Below, one piece after another: positions 1 through 5,827 of a stretch of DNA of 5,827 nt (the stretch's first letter is position 1; each line of letters begins with the position of its first letter). Below the pieces are notes generated by a model, which did not search any database, was not told the DNA's origin, and was given only the letters and a program-made list of their open reading frames with translations. Both the position numbers and the translations under genes were made by a program. The stretch comes from Ruminiclostridium sp. (GTDB lineage: Bacteria; Bacillota_A; Clostridia; Oscillospirales; Ruminococcaceae): positions 1 through 5,827 of the forward strand of contig JAFZOA010000591.1 in assembly GCA_017550775.1 (NCBI GenBank), given 5' to 3'.

Positions 1-278
1 AGTCGGGAACGACTATCCTGCTCGTATCGCACAGCATGGAGGACATTGTGCGGTACGCGGAGAAGATACTTGTGATGAACCACGGCCGGCTGTTCTGCTA
101 CGAGGACACGGACATTGTGTTCAGCCACACGCGTGAGATGAGACAGATAGGACTCGGGATACCGCAGATATCGCGGCTTTCGCACCTACTGCGCGAAGGC
201 GGGATGGGTATCGGAGAGGACATATACACTATTGACAGAGCGGAAGAAAGGTTGTTAGAGATACTGAATGTTAAATGA
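1..278 (+). CDS. ecfA2: Energy-coupling factor transporter ATPase EcfA2, C-terminal part (5' end outside window)
   Basis: This is one of the two ABC ATPases of the energy-coupling factor (ECF) module. It hydrolyses ATP on the cytoplasmic face and drives vitamin or metal uptake together with EcfA1, EcfT and a substrate-binding S-component. About 91 residues are visible, roughly the last third of a protein usually near 280-290 residues, read in the frame starting at base 3. The switch-histidine region is clear: a hydrophobic strand followed by LVSHSMED (His at 30-32), then RYAEKILVMNHGR, which is typical of EcfA proteins. Walker A, Walker B and the signature motif lie upstream of the window. 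The tail (EDIYTIDRAEERLLEIL) fits the EcfA2 C-terminal domain. Assignment as EcfA2 rather than EcfA1 rests on its place directly before ecfT, which is the usual ecfA1-ecfA2-ecfT order. The stop is TGA at 276-278, and the gene overlaps ecfT by 11 bp, which suggests translational coupling. Confidence 0.93.
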   Translation, partial: SGTTILLVSHSMEDIVRYAEKILVMNHGRLFCYEDTDIVFSHTREMRQIGLGIPQISRLSHLLREGGMGIGEDIYTIDRAEERLLEILNVK

Positions 279-1077
279 TATAACTATCGGACAGTTTTTC
301 CCGGGAAATTCCGTGATACACCGCATGGACGCCCGGTTCAAGATAGTGCTGTCGGTCGTGTACATGGTGATGCTTTTCATCTCGGCGAACTTCTGGGGGC
401 TCGGGATAAGCTGTGCGTTCATGGTAATGGTATACGCGGCTTCGGGGATAAGCTTCCGCATGATACTGAAAAGCCTGAAACCGGTGATACCGATAATCGT
501 GTTCACGGCGATACTTAACCTTATCTTTGTGAAGGACGCTGAGGCTGTACCGCTTGTTGAGTTCTGGGTGATAACTATCTACCGCAAGGGGATAGAGACC
601 TCAATATTCATGGTAATGAGGATAATCTTCCTTATTGTGGGAATGTCGCTGCTGACCTACACAACGTCGCCGATCGTACTTACGGACGCGATAGAAAGTC
701 TGATGTCACCTTTGAAGGTGGTCAGGTTCCCGGTACACGAGCTTGCAATGATGATGACGATAGCGCTTCGGTTCATACCGACGCTTATAGAAGAGACGAA
801 CAAGATAATGATGGCGCAGAAGGCGAGGGGCGCTGCGCTTGACACGGGTGGTATCATCTCCCGCGCGAAGGCGATGATACCGATACTGATACCGCTGTTC
901 ATAAGCGCTTTCAAACGCGCGAACGAGCTTGCGACGGCAATGGAGTGCAGGTGTTACAGAGGCGGAGAAGGACGAACAAGGCTGAGACAGCTTAAAGCGA
1001 CGAAGATAGATTTTCTCGGCACGGCGCTTTCGCTGTGCGTACTCGGAATGGTAATAGTTGACAACATAGTGTTTTAA
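268..1077 (+). CDS. ecfT: Energy-coupling factor transporter transmembrane protein EcfT
   Basis: EcfT is the integral membrane scaffold of the ECF transporter, passing ATPase motion from EcfA1/EcfA2 to the S-component. The 269 residues match the usual family length. The N-terminus (DITIGQFFPGNSVIHRMD, residues 4-21) is a family hallmark. Hydrophobic segments lie near 24-40, 45-60, 73-88, 112-131 and 248-266. The cytoplasmic coupling helices carry the two expected X-Arg-X motifs: ARG at 186-188 (QKARGAALDTGG) and CRC at 227-229 (AMECRCYRGGEGRTR), where an Ala is more usual before the second Arg. The start is fixed by an in-frame TGA at 265-267 immediately before the ATG. The ribosome site is weak (TTAGAGA, about 254-260) and sits inside ecfA2, so translation is probably coupled to that gene. 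Isoleucine is encoded mostly by ATA (25 of 35), more than in the Clp gene downstream. Confidence 0.96.
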   Translation: MLNDITIGQFFPGNSVIHRMDARFKIVLSVVYMVMLFISANFWGLGISCAFMVMVYAASGISFRMILKSLKPVIPIIVFTAILNLIFVKDAEAVPLVEFWVITIYRKGIETSIFMVMRIIFLIVGMSLLTYTTSPIVLTDAIESLMSPLKVVRFPVHELAMMMTIALRFIPTLIEETNKIMMAQKARGAALDTGGIISRAKAMIPILIPLFISAFKRANELATAMECRCYRGGEGRTRLRQLKATKIDFLGTALSLCVLGMVIVDNIVF

Positions 1078-1187
1078 GATCCTGACAACGACGGACGTCG
1101 GCCGGGACTTCACCCCGGAACAGCGGACGCGTATCAGAGAGAGCACAGTCAGTGACCGATGTATCCGTTACGCTTTGCGTACAAGTC

Positions 1188-1194
1188 GGGGAAG
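1188..1194 (+). promoter_or_regulatory. Probable ribosome binding site of truA, unusually far from the start
   Basis: GGGGAAG is the only purine-rich Shine-Dalgarno-like stretch before truA. It ends 15 nt before the ATG at 1210, longer than the usual 5-10 nt. The truA start is nevertheless secure, because an in-frame TAA lies at 1201-1203 and the protein begins with the family-typical MRNLKIKISYNGTAYHG. Weak initiation is a possible consequence. Confidence 0.45.
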
Positions 1195-1209
1195 AAATGA
1201 TAAAAACAC

Positions 1210-1977
1210 ATGAGAAACCTTAAAATTAAGATATCCTACAACGGCACGGCCTACCACGGCTGGCAAAGGCAGGACAACAACATCACAGTACAGGAGGTCT
1301 TCGAGAGCAGCGCAAAGAAGCTGCTTGGCGAGGACGTGACCGTACACGGCTGCTCGCGCACCGACGCGGGAGTCCATGCGCGGGAATACTACCTTACCCT
1401 CCGGACGGAGAACCCTATCCCCTGCACCGGCTTTATCCGCGGCATGAACGGGATACTTCCGGACGACATCGCGGTACATGGCTGCGAGGACGCGGCGGAG
1501 GACTTCCACGCGCGGTTCTCGTGCAAGGGCAAGGAGTATGTGTACGTGGTGAACACCGCGCCGGTGAAGGACGTGTTCGGGAGCAGTCTTGCACTGTCCT
1601 ACCGGCGGCCTGTGGACTGCGGACGGCTCGACCGCGCAGCAAAGCTTTTCGTCGGAACTCACGACTTCGCGGCATTCTGCAAGGCGGAGGCGAAGGAGCA
1701 CCTCACCTCGACCGTGCGCACGGTCTTCCGCTCGGGCGTTACCGCCGAGGGTGACAGGGTGATGTTCACGGTGAGCGGGGACGGCTTCCTGCACAACATG
1801 GTAAGGATAATGGTGGGAACGCTCCTGTATGTGAACGAAGGCAAGCGGGACGAGAGAGACATTGAACGCTCGCTTTTGTCCGGAGAGCGCTCTGACGCGG
1901 GGATAACCATTCCGCCGCACGGACTTTACCTGAATAAGGTTTTCTACGATGAGACAATATATAAGGAGAATGTATGA
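1210..1977 (+). CDS. truA: tRNA pseudouridine(38-40) synthase TruA
   Basis: TruA isomerises uridine to pseudouridine at positions 38, 39 and 40 in the anticodon arm of many tRNAs and works in the cytoplasm without a cofactor. The 255-residue length fits the family. The N-terminal strand and loop KIKISYNGTAYHGWQRQ (5-21) is typical. The catalytic aspartate is Asp52 in the motif GCSRTDAGVHA (47-57). Further family landmarks are GTHDFAAFCK (149-158), the RTV segment (170-172), DGFLHNMVRIMVG (191-203) in the C-terminal half of the active site, and the closing PPHGLYL (235-241). No key residue appears to be missing. The start is the first possible ATG after an in-frame TAA at 1201. The gene follows ecfT after 132 bp, an arrangement common in Firmicutes, and its last four bases (ATGA) overlap the start of the next gene. 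Confidence 0.97.
   Translation: MRNLKIKISYNGTAYHGWQRQDNNITVQEVFESSAKKLLGEDVTVHGCSRTDAGVHAREYYLTLRTENPIPCTGFIRGMNGILPDDIAVHGCEDAAEDFHARFSCKGKEYVYVVNTAPVKDVFGSSLALSYRRPVDCGRLDRAAKLFVGTHDFAAFCKAEAKEHLTSTVRTVFRSGVTAEGDRVMFTVSGDGFLHNMVRIMVGTLLYVNEGKRDERDIERSLLSGERSDAGITIPPHGLYLNKVFYDETIYKENV
1963..1969 (+). promoter_or_regulatory. Ribosome binding site of the DUF5711-like gene, inside the truA end
   Basis: AAGGAGA, a strong Shine-Dalgarno sequence, lies within the last codons of truA and ends 4 nt before the ATG at 1974. An in-frame TAA at 1962-1964 excludes any longer start. Together with the ATGA stop/start overlap it indicates that the downstream gene is co-transcribed and co-translated with truA. 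Confidence 0.85.
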
Positions 1978-3203
1978 AAATTCCCGATATGTCGGAAGTT
2001 ACCGGAACCGGCAAAACCAGTCAGAAACCCAAGAATGTCGATCTCGGAAAGTTCCGGAAGAAAAAGATGCAGAGCAAACATCTGCTCCGGCTCATAGTTA
2101 TTCTTCTCGCGGTCATCGCGTTCGCGCTCGTCTGGGTCAACGCAGACAAGATCTTCGAGCCCCTGAGAGGTATAGCTTCCAAAGTGGAAACAAAGACCTC
2201 GTATGATGTGGGGTTCCCGATAGAGCTTCCCGGAAGCGGCGACTATTCGCTCCGGAAGTTCGGCGAGACCTTCTCGCTCCTCACCGACACCTATCTCTTC
2301 GCCTACGATACCGACGGAGCACAGCTCTACGCGCTGAAGCACGGCTACAGCAACCCCAAGCAGACTACCAACGAAAGGCGCGTCCTGCTCTACGACAAGG
2401 CGGCGTATAACTTCGCCCTCTACAGCAAGTCAAGCCTTATCTACCAGAAGACCGTTGACGACAAGATCGTATACGCAAGTATCGGCGATGACGGGCTCGC
2501 CGCGATAGTCACCGGCTCGTCAAGATATTCGGGCATACTGTATGTGTACGACGACGGCGGAAACTGGAAATACACCCGTAAGTTTGCGGACGAGAACATC
2601 ATGCAGGTATGCTCCACAGGCGACGGAGAGCATATCGTCGTGTCAACGCTCAGCGCCCGTCACGGGGACATCATCGCCAACTACTACCGGTTCTCGATAA
2701 AGAAGTCAGACGGCTACGACTGGAAGTACACCACCGAGACAAGCAGCCTCCCCTGCGGTCTGTACGCGGACAGGAGCACTGTGATCGGCGTGTGCGACAA
2801 CACCGTGGTCGCGATAAACTGCGACACCGGAGATGAGCTCGGCGAATACGGTTATACCGGTGAGCTGCGGCACTTCTATATTTCCCCGGAACGCACGGTA
2901 TTGCAGTACAACGATATCTCCGCCACCAGGAATGTGCTGCTCGTACTGAGCAGATACGCGGCACCGATGGCGACCGTGAATGTCACCGCAAGCACGAGCT
3001 GTGTGTGCTGTGACAAGGACTGGATATATGTACTCGACGGCGCGAAAATAAAGACCTTCGACGAAGACCTTATAAACGAGGCGATAACCCCGGTCACGGA
3101 CGACGATTTCACAGAGTTCGTCAAGATCGGCGACAGCGCGATAATGATCGGCTATGAGACCCTCAACAAGACAGATATACAGTACCCGTCGGTGGCGGCG
3201 TAG
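1974..3203 (+). CDS. DUF5711-like membrane-anchored protein with beta-rich extracytoplasmic domain
   Basis: The function is unknown. The 409-residue protein resembles the DUF5711 proteins of Clostridia; this is from memory of the family, not a search. Residues 1-37 are polar and basic (KFRKKK at 26-31), followed by one hydrophobic segment at about 38-56. By the positive-inside rule the N-terminus is cytoplasmic and residues 57-409 are outside. There is no lipobox or cleavable signal peptide. The outer part is rich in short strands with aromatic and Asp/Gly turns, such as YLFAYDTDGAQLYAL (107-121), GILYVYDDGGNWKY (187-200), VVAINCDTGDELGEY (278-292) and WIYVLDGAKIKTFDE (350-364). This pattern looks like blades of a beta-propeller. 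Seven cysteines lie in this part (213, 261, 274, 283, 343, 345, 346). It overlaps truA by 4 bp and precedes the CvpA-like gene by 116 bp, so a shared envelope role is plausible but unproven. Confidence 0.82.
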   Translation: MKIPDMSEVTGTGKTSQKPKNVDLGKFRKKKMQSKHLLRLIVILLAVIAFALVWVNADKIFEPLRGIASKVETKTSYDVGFPIELPGSGDYSLRKFGETFSLLTDTYLFAYDTDGAQLYALKHGYSNPKQTTNERRVLLYDKAAYNFALYSKSSLIYQKTVDDKIVYASIGDDGLAAIVTGSSRYSGILYVYDDGGNWKYTRKFADENIMQVCSTGDGEHIVVSTLSARHGDIIANYYRFSIKKSDGYDWKYTTETSSLPCGLYADRSTVIGVCDNTVVAINCDTGDELGEYGYTGELRHFYISPERTVLQYNDISATRNVLLVLSRYAAPMATVNVTASTSCVCCDKDWIYVLDGAKIKTFDEDLINEAITPVTDDDFTEFVKIGDSAIMIGYETLNKTDIQYPSVAA

Positions 3204-3280
3204 CCCCCTGCGGACCGTATCGGCTGCAAGCGCGGTAACACCCCTGATCCGGCAAAGACAGATAAAGAAGAACATTCATT

Positions 3281-3305
3281 CTCACGGTGCCGACGGTGCT
3301 GTGAG
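3281..3305 (+). other. Hairpin directly upstream of the CvpA-like gene's ribosome binding site
   Basis: CTCACGGTGC (3281-3290) can pair with GTGCTGTGAG (3296-3305) over 10 bp, including three G-U pairs, around the 5-nt loop CGACG. The hairpin ends one base before the purine-rich ribosome site. It has no T tract after it on either strand, so it is not an intrinsic terminator. It could tune translation or mRNA stability; that is inference. Confidence 0.4.
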
Positions 3306-3306
3306 A

Positions 3307-3313
3307 AAAGGAG
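3307..3313 (+). promoter_or_regulatory. Ribosome binding site of the CvpA-like gene
   Basis: AAAGGAG is a near-consensus Shine-Dalgarno sequence with 6 nt to the ATG at 3320. An in-frame TGA at 3302-3304 rules out an upstream start. Confidence 0.85.
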
Positions 3314-3319
3314 ACAAGT

Positions 3320-4363
3320 ATGGGAAATGACTTTTTCTGGTTCTACGACGTTTTCGTCGTCGCGGTCGCAGCGGCGACACTCTACAACGGCGCAAAGAAA
3401 GGCGCTGTCTCGGTGCTTATAAGCGCCGTTTCGGCTGTGATAGCGTTCGTTGTCGCGTTCACTTTTACCGGTGTGATCTCAGACCGGTTGTATGACAACC
3501 TCTTCCGGGACAGGATAGAGGACTATATGGAACAGCGACTCGGGAATGTCCTTAATGAAGAGATGATCTCGGGGCTCTCACAGGCGGATATGTCAAAGAC
3601 AAAGATCGGCGACGCGTACCTCGCCGAGATAGTCCCCGAATACGACGACCGCGGAAACGCGCTCCTTGACCTCTCAAAGACCGACCTTACCGAGACAGGC
3701 ATCGACAAGGCTGACCTGAGAGGCTTCGGCATCGGGAAGGACTTCGACTGGTCGCTCGTCAAGCTCGGGCATATCTCCGTGTCAAAGACCGACGTTGAGA
3801 AGTACGGGCTCGGCAACATCGTCCTGTCCTATGTCATAGCATCGAATCTCACATCCGGCGACGTATTCCATGCTTTCACCGATATTGGCGACAAGCTCTC
3901 CGAGACGGTCTCCCCTTCCCTCAAAACTCTCGGAAACGACCTCTCCGCCGGAAGCCGCGACGCTATTTATAGCATTACGGTCTCGATCATCACCATGGCG
4001 AACGGGACATACGGCGACCGGATCATGGACGACATAGTTACCCCGACGGTCATGTTCCCGCTCAAAGCGATAGTGTTCTGCATACTCTTTGCGCTTGTGA
4101 TGCTGATACTCGCACTGATAGCGAACGTGTCCAAGCTCATAAACAAGATACCGATAGTCTCGTCTGTCAACGGCGTGGGGGGCGCGGTACTCGGTCTGCT
4201 CGAAGGCGGAGTGATACTGCTTCTCGTGTGTATCGTCATCCGGCTTCTTATCGCGGTATGCGGAAGCTCGCTCGTATTCCTGAATGAGATGACTATTGAC
4301 AGGACGTTTATCTTCCGATATATATACAGCTTCGACCCGCTGGCGTTCTTCGGATTGACGTAA
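3320..4363 (+). CDS. CvpA-like membrane protein with large extracytoplasmic insert
   Basis: CvpA proteins are small four-helix membrane proteins, named after a factor needed for colicin V production; their molecular role is poorly defined. Here an N-terminal helix pair (about 8-21 and 28-52, with NGAKKGAVSVL between and into the second) and a C-terminal pair (about 246-270 and 286-315, with the glycine-rich VNGVGGAVLGLLEGG at 283-297) match the family. The total of 347 residues is about twice the usual length because of an insert at about 53-244. The basic loops at 25-27 and 272-276 would be cytoplasmic, which puts the insert outside. The insert contains a degenerate decapeptide with consensus (S/D)-(K/Q)-(T/A)-D-(L/V/M)-x3-x-(I/L), usually with Gly at position 9, at 87-96, 119-128, 129-138 and 155-164. 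The start is well supported by its ribosome site. It follows the DUF5711-like gene, perhaps in one operon. Confidence 0.8.
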   Translation: MGNDFFWFYDVFVVAVAAATLYNGAKKGAVSVLISAVSAVIAFVVAFTFTGVISDRLYDNLFRDRIEDYMEQRLGNVLNEEMISGLSQADMSKTKIGDAYLAEIVPEYDDRGNALLDLSKTDLTETGIDKADLRGFGIGKDFDWSLVKLGHISVSKTDVEKYGLGNIVLSYVIASNLTSGDVFHAFTDIGDKLSETVSPSLKTLGNDLSAGSRDAIYSITVSIITMANGTYGDRIMDDIVTPTVMFPLKAIVFCILFALVMLILALIANVSKLINKIPIVSSVNGVGGAVLGLLEGGVILLLVCIVIRLLIAVCGSSLVFLNEMTIDRTFIFRYIYSFDPLAFFGLT

Positions 4364-4365
4364 AG

Positions 4366-4378
4366 CGTGCGATGCACG
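4366..4378 (+). other. Short perfect hairpin after the CvpA-like stop codon
   Basis: CGTGC (4366-4370) pairs with GCACG (4374-4378) around the loop GAT, two bases after the TAA. The stem is only 5 bp and no T run follows, so it is a poor intrinsic terminator. It is listed as the only secondary-structure candidate at this gene end. Confidence 0.25.
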
Positions 4379-4388
4379 GATATAAACG

Positions 4389-4421
4389 GTAAAGCAGAGA
4401 AAAAACACTGTAAAACAGAGA
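4389..4421 (+). repeat. Pair of 12-bp direct repeats in the Clp leader, 21 bp apart
   Basis: GTAAAGCAGAGA (4389-4400) and GTAAAACAGAGA (4410-4421) differ at one base and start exactly 21 bp apart, about two helical turns, with an A-rich spacer between. They would lie on the same DNA face, as many operator half-sites do. They match neither the CIRCE element nor the CtsR heptads known from Firmicute chaperone genes. A role as a binding site is inference. Confidence 0.5.
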
Positions 4422-4458
4422 TAATCTTATCTTTGCGCCCGAATTGTAAATCACTCCC

Positions 4459-4479
4459 CAATTATCAATTGTCAATTTA
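4459..4479 (+). repeat. Three tandem AT-rich heptads upstream of the Clp gene
   Basis: CAATTAT, CAATTGT and CAATTTA follow each other with exact 7-bp periodicity. The stretch is much more AT-rich than the coding DNA around it. On the minus strand it includes TTGACA, a perfect -35 hexamer, but no -10 at proper distance was found. It may be a regulatory element, or the remnant of a dispersed intergenic repeat together with the preceding GCGCCCGAATTGTAAATC. Confidence 0.5.
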
Positions 4480-4490
4480 ACGAATAAATG

Positions 4491-4496
4491 AAAGGA
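4491..4496 (+). promoter_or_regulatory. Ribosome binding site that decides the Clp gene start
   Basis: AAAGGA lies 10 nt before the ATG at 4507, but 16 and 19 nt before the next in-frame ATGs (4513, 4516). The first ATG is therefore preferred. An in-frame TAA at 4501-4503 excludes anything longer. Confidence 0.7.
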
Positions 4497-4506
4497 CAAC
4501 TAAACT

Positions 4507-5827
<1,321 letters not shown>

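Noticed and set aside
1102..1118. CCGGG/CCCGG hairpin after ecfT as a terminator
   Set aside because: The stem is only 5 bp with a 7-nt loop, and no T run follows.
1085..1213. Open plus frame in the ecfT-truA gap with a protein-like run (DFTPEQRTRIRES)
   Set aside because: There is no start codon or ribosome site, it is in a different frame from ecfT, and EcfT already ends at its normal length. A decayed gene fragment is possible but unsupported.
1197..1223. Eight-codon mini-frame (MIKTHEKP) overlapping the truA start
   Set aside because: The purine-rich site is too close to its ATG and its peptide shows no attenuator-like codon run; chance is the simpler explanation.
1168..1920. Minus-strand open frame of 250 codons opposite truA
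   Set aside because: truA on the plus strand has all its catalytic motifs, and this frame shows no recognisable family.
3782..4408. Minus-strand open frame of 208 codons opposite the CvpA-like gene
   Set aside because: Composition is unlike a protein (rich in His, Arg, Tyr), and the plus frame has convincing membrane helices and a strong ribosome site.
4420..4425. GATAAT as a -10 promoter element for the Clp gene
   Set aside because: No acceptable -35 hexamer lies 16-18 bp upstream, so a promoter could not be supported from sequence alone.
4364..4506. CIRCE or CtsR operator in the Clp leader
   Set aside because: No CIRCE inverted repeat is present. The CtsR site has GGTCAAA-type heptads on a 10-bp period, whereas the heptads here are CAATTnn on a 7-bp period.

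Overview
The window is about 5.8 kb of chromosomal sequence with moderately high GC. All real genes lie on the + strand, with short gaps (up to 143 bp) and two overlaps. It suggests an anaerobic Firmicute of the Clostridia, probably an Oscillospiraceae/Ruminococcus-type gut bacterium. The reasons are the order EcfA2-EcfT-TruA, which is typical of Firmicutes; a DUF5711-like membrane protein; and a Clp ATPase whose usual N-domain is replaced by a four-cysteine finger. The genus is inferred from these families; no database search was run.

Layout: (1) 1-278, the C-terminal third of the ATPase EcfA2. (2) 268-1077, EcfT, overlapping EcfA2 by 11 bp. (3) 1078-1209, a 132-bp gap. (4) 1210-1977, tRNA pseudouridine synthase TruA. 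(5) 1974-3203, a one-pass membrane protein with a beta-rich extracytoplasmic domain (DUF5711-like), overlapping truA by ATGA. (6) 3204-3319, a gap with a hairpin just before a strong ribosome binding site. (7) 3320-4363, a CvpA-like membrane protein with a large insert between its membrane pairs. (8) 4364-4506, an AT-rich gap with two sets of short direct repeats. (9) 4507 to the window end, the first 440 residues of a Clp-family AAA+ unfoldase.

How the genes fit together: EcfA2 and EcfT are core parts of the energy-coupling factor module that powers vitamin and metal uptake through exchangeable S-components. TruA is a housekeeping tRNA enzyme that often follows ecfT. The DUF5711-like and CvpA-like proteins both appear to place most of their mass outside the membrane, so they may share an envelope role; this is inference. 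The Clp ATPase has its own AT-rich leader and may be a separate transcription unit.

The most interesting features are the N-terminus of the Clp ATPase (C4 finger, then a 27-residue nearly all-acidic tract, then a basic linker, then AAA+), a degenerate decapeptide repeat in the CvpA insert, and the repeat-rich leader of the Clp gene. No RNA gene, CRISPR array, insertion sequence or convincing intrinsic terminator was seen.
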